Shown piece by piece: positions 1-8,329 of a stretch of DNA of 64,000 bases (its first letter is position 1; every line of letters begins with the position of its first letter). The stretch is from Tepidamorphaceae bacterium (GTDB taxonomy: Bacteria > Pseudomonadota > Alphaproteobacteria > Rhizobiales > JAKSCL01): contig JANQPO010000012.1 of NCBI GenBank assembly GCA_028289445.1, positions 104,056-168,055 on the forward strand, written 5' to 3'. The translations under genes were made by a program, and so were the position numbers. A model generated the notes under the pieces. It was not told the origin of the DNA. It did no database searches and worked only from the letters and a program-made list of their open reading frames with translations.

Positions 1-543
1 CTCGACACCGCGCTTGACCTGGCGATACGGGCGATCGAGATCGACCAAACCGACGCCCGTGGCTTCGGCGAACTCGGTTTCGCCCATCTCTACCGCAAGG
101 AACACGACGCCTCGATAAGCGCCTATCGCCGAGCGCTGTCGCTCAATCCCAATGACGCCGACCTGATGTCGGACATGGCCGACGCGTTGGCCCATTCGGG
201 TGAATCGGAAAAAGCCGTCGAGCTTCTGCAAAAGGCAATGCACCTAAACCCGTTCTATCCGGACCAATATCTCTGGCACCTCGCCGGCGCCTACTACAAT
301 CTCTATCGCTATGAAGACGCGGCGCAGACGATTCTATCGATGCAGAACCCGACGGAGGGTCGGCGCATCCTAGCGGCAAGCTATGCTCAGCTTGGGCGCA
401 TGGAGGAAGCGCGCGAGGCCGCCGAGCAGGTCCGAAAGGCTCATCCCGAATTCGATCTGGACAAATGGGCGGCCGTCCAGCCGGATAAGCTGGAAGAAGA
501 ACACGAGCGCTTCAAGGAGGGCCTGCGCAAGGCGGGGCTCTGA
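1..543 (+). CDS. TPR-repeat protein, C-terminal part (5' truncated)
   Basis: An open frame runs from the first base to a TGA at 541-543, so the start lies outside the window. The visible 180 residues are tetratricopeptide-like helices with repeated A..A/Y...AL.LNP patterns, for example around YRRALSLNPNDADL and LQKAMHLNPFYPDQYLWHLAGAYY. Such tails occur in alphaproteobacterial adenylate-cyclase-like and other TPR scaffold proteins, but no catalytic domain is visible here. The gene converges on the RiPP-like operon and is separated from it by 149 bases carrying a dispersed repeat. The TPR fold is well supported; the function is unknown because the N-terminus is missing. Confidence 0.8.
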   Translation, partial: LDTALDLAIRAIEIDQTDARGFGELGFAHLYRKEHDASISAYRRALSLNPNDADLMSDMADALAHSGESEKAVELLQKAMHLNPFYPDQYLWHLAGAYYNLYRYEDAAQTILSMQNPTEGRRILAASYAQLGRMEEAREAAEQVRKAHPEFDLDKWAAVQPDKLEEEHERFKEGLRKAGL

Positions 544-574
544 GGGCCTCGCCCTGCTTCCGTCGCTAGCGCAA

Positions 575-690
575 AATGAGTTCAAATTGGAACCATTCCG
601 CTTCTCGGTAATCCCGGGCGCGGTGCAGCACTTTCATGCTGCGGCGCATCCGGGACGACGCGGAAGGTGAGCGGACCTGACCCAATTCCG
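575..690 (+). repeat. Dispersed intergenic palindromic element, copy 1
   Basis: This roughly 115-base stretch between convergent genes aligns over its length with the reverse complement of 49438-49560. A 19-base identical core lies at 611-629 here and at 49504-49522 there. The centre folds into a nested hairpin: an outer CCCGG/CCGGG pair at 613-617 and 650-654, and an inner GCAGCA/TGCTGC stem at 625-630 and 637-642. In both copies an ATTCCGATCTA edge overlaps the stop codon of the neighbouring minus-strand gene. It may also end transcription of the adjacent operons, though no T-run follows. Confidence 0.7.
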
Positions 691-692
691 AT

Positions 693-1325
693 CTAGTCGG
701 AGGCATCGCCCGAAAGCTTGGCGCCGGAAACCTTAGCACCGGAGACCTTGGCACCGGAGACTTTCGCGCCGGAAACCTTGGCGCCGGAGACTTTCGCGCC
801 GGCAACCTTGGCACCCGACAGTTTCGCGCCGGCAACGCTCATGCCGCCAAGACCGAGCGCAACCAGTACTTCTTCGAACGTCCCGGATTGCACATCGAGG
901 CGGATGGTGAAATCGGACTGGTCGTAGGACCAAACGCGCATATCGTCGGAGAACTTCACGTCGCGCGTTGCAAGCCCGGTGATCGACATGCCAGCATTGG
1001 AGAGTTTTGCGCTGGCACCCGATCCTGTCGTTTTGGTGGCCGGCTCGCCATCGCCATGGACGAGGAACAGCGACGGCGTCGGCATCTCGAAATAGGTGCC
1101 CTCAAAGCCGAACCCGTAAATACGAGCGAATTTGGCCATTTGCACCGTTTTCCTGGCGCTGCCCGACCCGGTGGTCTTGGTCATGGCAAGCTGCGATTCC
1201 AACAATGCGTTGCCGCCGATGGTGTCGGCATCGGAAGGACTGTGCGATCCTGCGCCGACCGACAAATCTTCGACAACACGGCCGAACAACAATACGTTGG
1301 ATGCGCTCAGTAGTGTTTCGGCCAT
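693..1325 (-). CDS. Putative RiPP precursor with eight C-terminal pentapeptide repeats
   Basis: This 210-residue protein matches no family I can name. Residues 1-165 would be a long leader or folded domain. It contains a near-duplicate TKTTGSG motif at about 49-55 and 98-104. Residues 167-206 are eight perfect-length pentads: AKLSG, AKVAG, five AKVSG, AKLSG, then DASD and the stop. It is the last gene of the YcaO-TfuA-peptidase operon, 69 bases after the peptidase. Its ATG shares bases with the stop of a 17-codon mini-ORF (TAATG), and AGAGGCGGG lies upstream. By analogy with repeat-containing precursors of YcaO-TfuA thioamide peptides such as thiovarsolin, the pentads could be repeated cores whose Gly or Ser is modified. 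The alternative is a short pentapeptide-repeat protein (consensus A[D/N]LXX) with Lys in the polar position. Existence as a gene is likely; the precursor role is inference. Confidence 0.75.
   Translation of the reverse strand: MAETLLSASNVLLFGRVVEDLSVGAGSHSPSDADTIGGNALLESQLAMTKTTGSGSARKTVQMAKFARIYGFGFEGTYFEMPTPSLFLVHGDGEPATKTTGSGASAKLSNAGMSITGLATRDVKFSDDMRVWSYDQSDFTIRLDVQSGTFEEVLVALGLGGMSVAGAKLSGAKVAGAKVSGAKVSGAKVSGAKVSGAKVSGAKLSGDASD
708..827 (-). repeat. Eight tandem 15-bp units encoding AKVSG-type pentapeptides
   Basis: Eight consecutive in-frame 15-base units encode the C-terminal pentads. Units differ mostly at third positions: Ala GCG/GCC/GCT, Lys AAG/AAA, Val GTT/GTC, Gly GGC/GGT. The encoded AK(V/L)(S/A)G pattern is kept. 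Synonymous drift with conserved amino acids suggests selection on the peptide rather than recent slippage alone. Confidence 0.9.
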
Positions 1326-1378
1326 TACTTGATCCCGCCTCTTAGAAGTATCGATCGTTTATTTGATCGGAATACCAT
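1325..1378 (-). CDS. 17-codon mini-ORF coupled to the repeat protein
   Basis: Directly after the peptidase stop a strong GGAGGG Shine-Dalgarno stands 8 bases before an ATG. It opens a 17-codon frame, MVFRSNKRSILLRGGIK, whose TAA overlaps the ATG of the repeat protein (TAATG). It is basic, with six Lys/Arg. It could be a coupling cistron that loads ribosomes for the precursor, a regulatory leader peptide, or a small product in its own right. A weak CGATC/GATCG inverted repeat (1352-1356 and 1365-1369) lies inside it. The SD and stop-start overlap are plainly visible; whether the peptide itself matters is unknown. Confidence 0.4.
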   Translation of the reverse strand: MVFRSNKRSILLRGGIK

Positions 1379-1394
1379 ATTCGTATCCCTCCGA

Positions 1395-2654
1395 TTAATC
1401 CAGCGGAACGACAGTCCGGACCGAGTTCGCGTGGCTATCCTTGTCCAGCGGCGCCAGTTGCGGCCCGACGCGGACATCGCCGATATCGCGCATCTTGAAG
1501 TTCCCGAATGAGAGGCGCTGAAAGCGACCGTCGCTAAGCTCCGCGTCGACATCGAGAAACGCCTCGGCGACATCGACGTAATCGAGATAATCGGCATCGA
1601 GCCGCTGCCACGTCTCGGCCAGATAGGTGCCCATCACGTCGCGTGCATGCATGAGCGCCTGTTTGAAGCCGTGCGGGTGTTCGGCGAAGGCCTCATCGAA
1701 CAGACGCTGCATCACCGGGTGATAATCGGGCGACGACAGAAGCTGATCCGAAAGCTCCTCCACGTCGGGTGAGATCATACCTTCTTCCATGAGCACTTCG
1801 TGGAAGATGTCGACGAAGATATCGAAGAATGCGCCGGTCAGCGGTTGCGAAAGCTTGTGCTCCTTCACCCACCCCTTCGCAAAGGCCGACAGGCGAACAT
1901 CGTTCGCCGCGATCCGGATTTGCTCGTTGTCCGACAGCTCCGCCATGCGGTTCGCCGCGTTCAGCGTGTAAAGATTGCCACGGGTCGACAGCAGCAGATG
2001 ATCGATGACGGAGTTGAAGTGAAGCGACGAGATCAGCGCGACCAGATCGGCGGCGGACTCGTGAAAGCCGAAGTATTCGCCGATCGCCGCTTGTGGGTCC
2101 GGAATGCCGACCTCCGAGTAGATGATCGCATGGCCGACCTCGTGGGCAATGACGTCGAAATTGAGACTGTAGGGTTTGAAATCGTCGTCCTTTTGATGAG
2201 CGCCGACTTCGATGAAGCCATAGCCCGAATAGGCGTTGTCGAGCGAGTGGAGGATAGACAGCTCGACACGATCGTAATGCCGGGCGCTGTGCCAGGGTAT
2301 CTCGCGGCCGAAGTATCCCTCCCAGATATCGAGGACGAAGCGAACGATGCCGAACAAGTGCGCCGCCTCGAATTGCGGTGTGCCCGGTTCCAGGTAATCG
2401 AAGTGCCCCTCCTCGTCCGGTTCGGCGGGAAGCAGGATATCGCCGTGCCACGGCGGCATTGGCGCGTCCTCGTTGCCAGTCGGCGCGATGCCGTAGGGCG
2501 CCGGCTTGTCGACTGGAAAGACGGTATACATGCGATGGTCGGCCGGTCCCGGCATCAGGCTGCCGGCGGGCGACGACACATAGACGGTCTCCGGCTCGTC
2601 GAAGGCGTCAATGAACGACGGCTGGGGGAAAATCTTAAACCGCGTTCCCGTCAT
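1395..2654 (-). CDS. Gluzincin-type zinc metallopeptidase of the YcaO-TfuA operon
   Basis: This 419-residue protein has an HEVGH zinc motif near residues 171-175 and a downstream FHESAAD segment near 199, the expected third-ligand Glu of M4/thermolysin-like gluzincins (spacing slightly longer than thermolysin). No signal peptide is evident, so it should act in the cytoplasm. I chose the ATG at 2654 because GAAGG stands 8-9 bases upstream; it overlaps the end of the TfuA gene by 20 bases. An alternative ATG at 2675 lacks a Shine-Dalgarno. In this operon it is a candidate for removing the leader or cutting between repeats of the downstream protein. The peptidase class is well supported; the substrate is inferred from context. 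Confidence 0.8.
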   Translation of the reverse strand: MTGTRFKIFPQPSFIDAFDEPETVYVSSPAGSLMPGPADHRMYTVFPVDKPAPYGIAPTGNEDAPMPPWHGDILLPAEPDEEGHFDYLEPGTPQFEAAHLFGIVRFVLDIWEGYFGREIPWHSARHYDRVELSILHSLDNAYSGYGFIEVGAHQKDDDFKPYSLNFDVIAHEVGHAIIYSEVGIPDPQAAIGEYFGFHESAADLVALISSLHFNSVIDHLLLSTRGNLYTLNAANRMAELSDNEQIRIAANDVRLSAFAKGWVKEHKLSQPLTGAFFDIFVDIFHEVLMEEGMISPDVEELSDQLLSSPDYHPVMQRLFDEAFAEHPHGFKQALMHARDVMGTYLAETWQRLDADYLDYVDVAEAFLDVDAELSDGRFQRLSFGNFKMRDIGDVRVGPQLAPLDKDSHANSVRTVVPLD

Positions 2655-3927
2655 TGCCTGGACCTTCGTCGCCATCGCCGCACAACCGGCAGTATAGGTG
2701 CTCGTCGGCCAGAACGCGATAGATTGTGTCGTTGTCGGCGAGATCGAAGTCGACCCGCCAATGGTCGAGATGATCCCGATGGTCGACCATCCGCTGTTCG
2801 AACCATGCCAGGAGAACAGGCGGCAGCACAGATTCGGAGACGCCGGCCTCAAGCCGCCGCGCCTTATCCTCGGCACGGGTGCGAAGCTTGGCATAGACGC
2901 CGGTCAGCTTGGCCTCGGCCAGAAGATGGGGGGCTAGGGGACCAGCACCACGTTCCGTGTCGGACAGTCGCGCTGCACCGGCAAGCACGCGTTCCAAACC
3001 CGCCTCATCTAACCCGTTCTCGGCAAGCCACTCATCAAGCACCGAGCGGCTAAAAAGCCCCTGATCGCGGCGTGTCTTATCGAGAATTGACAATAATGCA
3101 GCGCGATCCGGCAACCGCGCTGTTGGTTCCGCATCGGCGAGTCGTCTCAGACGCGCCGCCACACGGAGCTGCGCATAAAGCGTTGGCTGGAGAGCTAGCT
3201 CAACCAGCACGGCGTTGTCCTCGTTTGACGCTGGAATTGCGTTCGACCACGCGCGCGCCGCGCGCTGGAAGGCGTAGGTCCATGAAAAGTCCTGATCAGC
3301 TGGGCGGTCACGTAAATCGTCCTTGATTGCAGTCAGCAGCGCCAGCGCATCGACCCGCTTCTGGTCGACCGCGTTATCGGATGCCCAATCGATCAGATCG
3401 GATGCTCCAGCAAGCGCGGCCGCCCATGTTCTGTCCTTGTAGTGCACGGCCTTCGCCGCTGCCGTGTGCTTGTCCGCCTCTGCGCGGCTGATCACGCCGG
3501 CGTCGACCGCCGCATCGAGCGTCGCGCGGACGTTCACCATGGGAACGGTCACGGCCGGGAAGCCCGCTTCCGCCGGCCCATGCAGAACGGCGACTTCGTC
3601 ATCGTCTTCATAGACGCCGTCGCGATAGGCCTCGTAGATCGCGCCCACACCGATCATGCCATGAACATCGAGTTCGGCGGCGCGCAGCGCCCCCATGCTG
3701 GCCGCGCCAAAGACCGGGATGCCATGGCTCAGCGCAAAGAGGATCTCCTTATGCCAGACCGACGGCACGCCTTCGAAGTAGCCATCGACGATGCCTATGG
3801 CGTCCGGATTTTCCAAGGCGGCCTTATAGACGTCGCCTTGGCGTGCCGGCGGTCGAAAATCGATGTCAGAGTGTTCTGCGGCGATATCCGGCGGAAGCGA
3901 CGGTCCGGCAAAGACGATCCGGCTCAT
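2635..3927 (-). CDS. TfuA-like protein, partner of YcaO
   Basis: The 430-residue product has the hallmark TfuA core in its first 160 residues: FAGPSLP, PPARQGDVY, IGIVDGYFEGVPSVWHKEIL, GAASMGALRAAEL, GAIYEAYRDG and DDDEVAVLHGP. TfuA was first described with trifolitoxin in Rhizobium. With YcaO it supports thioamide formation, as in the methyl-coenzyme M reductase thioglycine and in thiovarsolin-type peptides, probably by supplying or handling sulfur. The C-terminal 250 residues are helical, as usual for longer TfuA proteins. Its ATG overlaps the YcaO stop by 4 bases (ATGA), so the two are translationally coupled. Confidence 0.92.
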   Translation of the reverse strand: MSRIVFAGPSLPPDIAAEHSDIDFRPPARQGDVYKAALENPDAIGIVDGYFEGVPSVWHKEILFALSHGIPVFGAASMGALRAAELDVHGMIGVGAIYEAYRDGVYEDDDEVAVLHGPAEAGFPAVTVPMVNVRATLDAAVDAGVISRAEADKHTAAAKAVHYKDRTWAAALAGASDLIDWASDNAVDQKRVDALALLTAIKDDLRDRPADQDFSWTYAFQRAARAWSNAIPASNEDNAVLVELALQPTLYAQLRVAARLRRLADAEPTARLPDRAALLSILDKTRRDQGLFSRSVLDEWLAENGLDEAGLERVLAGAARLSDTERGAGPLAPHLLAEAKLTGVYAKLRTRAEDKARRLEAGVSESVLPPVLLAWFEQRMVDHRDHLDHWRVDFDLADNDTIYRVLADEHLYCRLCGDGDEGPGNDGNAV

Positions 3928-5135
3928 CCGGTGCCCCCGGAGCGGGGTCCGGGCGTGTATCCCGGATCGTCATGCGGGGCTTCAAGTCCGGGGACGATCA
4001 CACGGACGACGTGGATGCCGCTGTCCGGGCGCGACAGATCGACGACGATAGGCGGTCCAAGACCGACATCCGCGAGGCGCGCCAGGATGGCATCAAGATC
4101 CTCACAGAGCGTTTCGTGTATGATATCCGGCACGTCCGGAAAACTGCATGGCACGACATCGGAGTTGGCCAGTCGCGTCACCATGTCCGACTTTTCCGCC
4201 CGCCCCGCTTCGCTGAATTCGTCGCCGGCCAGGTCGTCGCGCGATCCGGTGATATAGGTCATCCGGGTTTGCGCCGCTTCCGATAAGGCGCGCGCCAGCG
4301 CAACGTCCCGGTCGAAATGCGCACCGGAGCCCGCACCCACATGGCCGTCTCCCGCACCGCCGCCGATCAGGACATAGAAGCTGGCAATTCCGACATCCGA
4401 CGTCACGTCCCAAACCGCGACCGGGAGGCCCGCATCGACGACTCGCTCCACAAGCAGCGTCGATCGCTTCCCGTCAATCGTCGAAAGATCGATCCGCCGC
4501 GTGGTGCGATCCTCGTCACCCCCGGCAAAAAACAGCGACACCGCATCGCGCTCGATCACTTCATAGAGCGCGTGGCAGCGAGCCTCCAAGGGATGATTGC
4601 CGGAGGCCAGACCATTGGTGGATGCCGGAAAGTAGCCGTGACCCGGATAGCCCGGTGCACAATAGTCGGCGTGCACCATCTCAAAGGGCACGTAGACGAC
4701 CCGATCCGCCGCCAGGTCCATACCGGGTGCCCAAAGGATCGGCTCCGAACCATCCCTCGCCTTGCCGTGCAATCGCGGGAGCGCCTCCGTGTCGATGAGC
4801 GGCAAGGTCTCTTGCAATCGATTGACGGCGCCGTAGCGCAGATCAAGGATGGGATTTTCGGCGTGCCAGAGTTCGATTGCTTCCATGAGGCCGGAGGCGC
4901 GCGCGTCGGCTAGCGCGACACCCTTGCCCTGCGACACGGCGACAGAGCGCGCGTCCGGCCGGATGGCCAACGTCACTGGGATGCCGATCCGATCGAGGCC
5001 GGTGACATTGGCAATCCGTGTGACGCCGAAGCTGTGGCGCTTCGGGTGGACGCACTCGAAGGTTTCTTCCGCCGGGCAGGTGCGATGAGATCCGATGTCC
5101 AGCCGCTTGACGCCGTGGTCCTCACCCTCAGCCAC
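3924..5135 (-). CDS. YcaO-domain cyclodehydratase/thioamidase
   Basis: This 403-residue YcaO enzyme would use ATP to activate a backbone amide for azoline or thioamide formation. Visible motifs are TRIANVTGLDRIGIPV near residue 40, SGLMEAIELWHAE near 81, LEARCHALYEVIERDA near 185-200 and the RALSEAAQTR segment near 290. Together these carry the Glu-rich Mg-ATP site. The C-terminus ends PGYTPGPRSGGTG, a proline-rich tail reminiscent of YcaO C-termini. The start is a GTG at 5135, 12 bases after the RND pump stop. No E1-like or ocin-ThiF partner is present; TfuA follows with a 4-base overlap, favouring thioamidation over azoline chemistry. Peptide substrate inferred from the downstream repeat protein. 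Confidence 0.92.
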   Translation of the reverse strand: MAEGEDHGVKRLDIGSHRTCPAEETFECVHPKRHSFGVTRIANVTGLDRIGIPVTLAIRPDARSVAVSQGKGVALADARASGLMEAIELWHAENPILDLRYGAVNRLQETLPLIDTEALPRLHGKARDGSEPILWAPGMDLAADRVVYVPFEMVHADYCAPGYPGHGYFPASTNGLASGNHPLEARCHALYEVIERDAVSLFFAGGDEDRTTRRIDLSTIDGKRSTLLVERVVDAGLPVAVWDVTSDVGIASFYVLIGGGAGDGHVGAGSGAHFDRDVALARALSEAAQTRMTYITGSRDDLAGDEFSEAGRAEKSDMVTRLANSDVVPCSFPDVPDIIHETLCEDLDAILARLADVGLGPPIVVDLSRPDSGIHVVRVIVPGLEAPHDDPGYTPGPRSGGTG

Positions 5136-5147
5136 GACGCGTATGCC

Positions 5148-8100
5148 TTACTCCGCCGGGGTTGTCGAAGGTGTAGCGGCCGGCTCGCGATCCGCCATGT
5201 GTCTGGCGCCAAGCGTCAGCCGGAGCAAAGGCGGCACGGTCAGGAGCGTCAAAAGCGCGGACAGCATCAGCCCGCCCACGACAACTGAGCCCAGACCGCG
5301 ATAAAGCTCAGACCCAGCGCCAGGGAACAGAACCAAGGGCATCATGCCGACGACGCTGGTCAGGGTCGACATGAAGATCGGACGGATACGGTTCTTGGTC
5401 GCTTCGACGATGGCGTCGGCTGGCGCCATGCCGTCCTGGCGCAGATGGATCAGCGACTGGTGGACCAACAGGATGGCATTGTTGACGACGATGCCGACGA
5501 GGATGACGAAACCGAGCAGCGTCAGCATATCGAGCGGCTGCGTCTGATAGAGGTTAAGCGCCGCCAGCCCCCCGACCCCGCCCGCCGCCGCCACGGGCAC
5601 CGAGATCATAATGACCAGCGGCAGGATGAAGCTCTCAAACAATACGGCCATGACCAAGAACACGATGATCATGGCAAGCGCCAGATTGATCTGAATGGCG
5701 TTCCATGTCTGGGTCAGCTCGTCCGCCGTTCCCGACAGCGAGAGCCGGATACCGGGCGGCAAGCCCTGCTCCGTCAGCGGCGCAAGCACGTCCGCCTGCA
5801 GAATGTCCAGCGCCTCTTCCAGGGGCATCGCATTGGCCGGGCGAACTTCCAGCGTCACGGTCCGCAGGCGCTCCCGATGGCGGATCTCGGTCGGCCCCGC
5901 CGTGATGATGACGTCGGCAAGCGCGGAAACCGGAACGATCCGCCCATCGGGAGTGACAACGGGGAAACCGCCGATATCCTGGGTTCTCTGGTCGACCGGC
6001 TCCTCGGCTTGCCCCTTCAGCGTCAAGTCGACACGCTCACCGCCGACGGTGATCTCGGCGACGCGCACGCCGTCGTTGTAGGCATCGACGGTAGAGGCCA
6101 ACGTGCTGGCATTGACCCCGGCATCTGCCAAGCGCACGCGGTTCGGCGCCAATCGTACCTCGGGCGCGCCCAGTTCCAAGCCCGGAAGCGGCCGGAACTG
6201 ATGTCCTTCGGAGCGCGGTAGCCGTCCGGCGACCATGCCGGCAGCCTGGCCGGCCACGCCTAAGATCGTCTCCAGGTCGGGCCCCGAAATGTTCAGCTCG
6301 ATCGCACGACCGCCGCCGATTCCGCGTCCGAACAATGATGGCTGGGTCATGAAGCCGAAGGTGCCGGGCTCGGCGAAAATCGGACGTGACAGGGCGGGGA
6401 TCAGCTCAGCCACTCGCGATCCGTCATGGGCGTTGGCGCCGACAAAGCTGTTGCCCGGCGTGGCGACGAAGAAAAAGTTCTCCATCGCCGGCGGGCCCTC
6501 GGGATCGGCCGGGTCCTTCTCCCAAAGCGGCTTTGCCACCGCCTCGATCCGCTGGGCGATATCGTAGGTGGTGTCTAGATTGTAGCCGGGCGGCGGGATG
6601 ATAACGCCGAAGATGAGATTGCGGTTGCCCTCCGGCAGATACTCCAGCTTTGGCAGGAACGTCGCCGCGAACAGAGCCGCGCCGCCGGCAATCGCCGCAA
6701 CCATGACCAGCCCGAAAACCCGGCTTTGTGCCGATGCCCTGACATAGACCATGACGAGGCGCGCGAAGGCGCCGGCCAGGTGATCGATGATCGGCAGGCG
6801 CACCGGCTCCAAGCGGTCCTTGTGCGCCAAAAGCCGGCTGGACAGCGCCGGAATGACGGTGACTGCGACGACCAGCGATAAGAGAACCGCTACGGAAATC
6901 GCCACCGCGATGTCGCGGAAGAGCTGGCCGGCCTCCAGCTGCATGGTGAGGATGGGAATGAACACCATGACCGTCGTTAGCGCGGAAACCAGGATCGCGC
7001 CCCAAACCTGGCTCGCGCCCTTATAGGCCGCCTCGCGCGCGCGCATGCCCTGTTGCCGGAACCGGAAGATGTTCTCCAGAACGACGATCGCCGCGTCGAC
7101 GACCATGCCGACGGCAAAGGCGATACCGGCGAGTGAAATCACATTGATCGTTCGACCCATCAGCGCCATCGCGACGAAGGATGCAACGATCGAGACGGGG
7201 ATCGAGATCGAGATGACCAACGTCGCGCGCGGCGAACGCAGGAAGAGCAAGAGGACCAGCGCCGCCAGCGCGCCGCCGACCCAGATATTCTGAATGACGA
7301 GACTGATGGCCGAATTGATATAGATCGTCTCGTCGTAGACTTGGTTCAGGACGAGGTCCGCATTGGCGATCTCTGTCTCGCTCAATTCTTGAATGGCCTC
7401 GCGCACACCCTCCATCGTCTCGATCACATTGGCGCCGGTTTCGCGCACGGCATTGACGGCGATCGCAGGCTTGCCCTGATGGCGAATGCGCGCTCCGGGT
7501 TCCTTGTGGCCAGACCGGATCGTTGCAATATCGCCGAGCAGGACCCGGCCGATCCGGCCCGATTGCTGGTCGGCGCTGCTGCGCAGTACAACGCCGCGGA
7601 TCGCCTCGATCGTGTTCAACTCGCCTTCCGCACGGACGATGTAGCGGCGCTTGCCTTCATCGATGTCGCCGGCGGACAGCGAGATGTTCTCCGCCCGTAA
7701 CCGCGCGACGACGTCTGGGATAGTCAGCCGGTATTGCGCTAGACGCGCCGGCTCGACGATGATTTGAAGCTCGCGCTCCGAACCGCCGAAGACATTGACC
7801 GTCGAAACACCCTCGACGCGCTCGATGCGCTCCTTGACCACATCCTCCGTGAAATCGCCGAAATGGTGGATCGGCGTCGTATTGCCTTCCGCGCGGGTCA
7901 GGATGAACCAAGCGATCGCGTTGTCTTCCGCCCCCGAAGTTCTCAGGGTCGGCTCGTCGGCCTCCGCCGGATAGCTCGACACCCGGTCGAGTCGGTTCGA
8001 CACCAGGAGCAGAGATCGGTCCATATTGGTCCCGACCTTGAACTCCAGCGTGATCTGGCCACGACTGGTTTGGGACGACGAAATCATGCTTTCCAGGCCA

Positions 8101-8324
8101 TCCAGGCCCTTCAACTCGTCTTCCTGGGGATTGATGATCTCGCGTTCGATTTCCGCCGGCGCGGCACCGCCCCAGGTCGTCTCGACGATGATCACCGGCT
8201 TGCGCACGTCCGGCGCAAGCTGAACCGGTATGGCGGTCAGCGCGACATAGCCGAAGGTGACCGCCATGAGCACCGCGGCGATGACAGCGATCGGCCGGTC
8301 GATGGCGTAGCGGATCAGGTCCAT
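5148..8324 (-). CDS. RND-family efflux pump inner-membrane subunit (AcrB/HAE1-like)
   Basis: The 1058-residue protein starts with the RND signature MDLIRYAIDRPIAVIAAVLM and shows the two six-helix halves with large periplasmic loops typical of proton-driven trimeric pumps. The TM4 motif reads VGMVVDAAIVVLEN. One of the two adjacent Asp residues of AcrB (407/408) is retained and the second is Ala, as in some divergent RND groups. Its start lies 5 bases after the membrane-fusion gene and its stop 12 bases before the YcaO gene, so it probably belongs to the same transcript. It may export the operon's product or protect the cell. No outer-membrane TolC-like gene is adjacent. Confidence 0.93.
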   Translation of the reverse strand: MDLIRYAIDRPIAVIAAVLMAVTFGYVALTAIPVQLAPDVRKPVIIVETTWGGAAPAEIEREIINPQEDELKGLDGLESMISSSQTSRGQITLEFKVGTNMDRSLLLVSNRLDRVSSYPAEADEPTLRTSGAEDNAIAWFILTRAEGNTTPIHHFGDFTEDVVKERIERVEGVSTVNVFGGSERELQIIVEPARLAQYRLTIPDVVARLRAENISLSAGDIDEGKRRYIVRAEGELNTIEAIRGVVLRSSADQQSGRIGRVLLGDIATIRSGHKEPGARIRHQGKPAIAVNAVRETGANVIETMEGVREAIQELSETEIANADLVLNQVYDETIYINSAISLVIQNIWVGGALAALVLLLFLRSPRATLVISISIPVSIVASFVAMALMGRTINVISLAGIAFAVGMVVDAAIVVLENIFRFRQQGMRAREAAYKGASQVWGAILVSALTTVMVFIPILTMQLEAGQLFRDIAVAISVAVLLSLVVAVTVIPALSSRLLAHKDRLEPVRLPIIDHLAGAFARLVMVYVRASAQSRVFGLVMVAAIAGGAALFAATFLPKLEYLPEGNRNLIFGVIIPPPGYNLDTTYDIAQRIEAVAKPLWEKDPADPEGPPAMENFFFVATPGNSFVGANAHDGSRVAELIPALSRPIFAEPGTFGFMTQPSLFGRGIGGGRAIELNISGPDLETILGVAGQAAGMVAGRLPRSEGHQFRPLPGLELGAPEVRLAPNRVRLADAGVNASTLASTVDAYNDGVRVAEITVGGERVDLTLKGQAEEPVDQRTQDIGGFPVVTPDGRIVPVSALADVIITAGPTEIRHRERLRTVTLEVRPANAMPLEEALDILQADVLAPLTEQGLPPGIRLSLSGTADELTQTWNAIQINLALAMIIVFLVMAVLFESFILPLVIMISVPVAAAGGVGGLAALNLYQTQPLDMLTLLGFVILVGIVVNNAILLVHQSLIHLRQDGMAPADAIVEATKNRIRPIFMSTLTSVVGMMPLVLFPGAGSELYRGLGSVVVGGLMLSALLTLLTVPPLLRLTLGARHMADREPAATPSTTPAE

Positions 8325-8329
8325 GGTGG

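Noticed and set aside
708..827. Possible CRISPR-like short repeat array
   Set aside because: Units are 15 bases with no spacers, keep the reading frame and encode pentapeptides.
1800..3053. 417-residue open frame on the plus strand opposite the peptidase and TfuA genes
   Set aside because: It is antisense to two genes with clear family motifs, is Arg-rich and has no recognisable domain; a GC-rich shadow frame.
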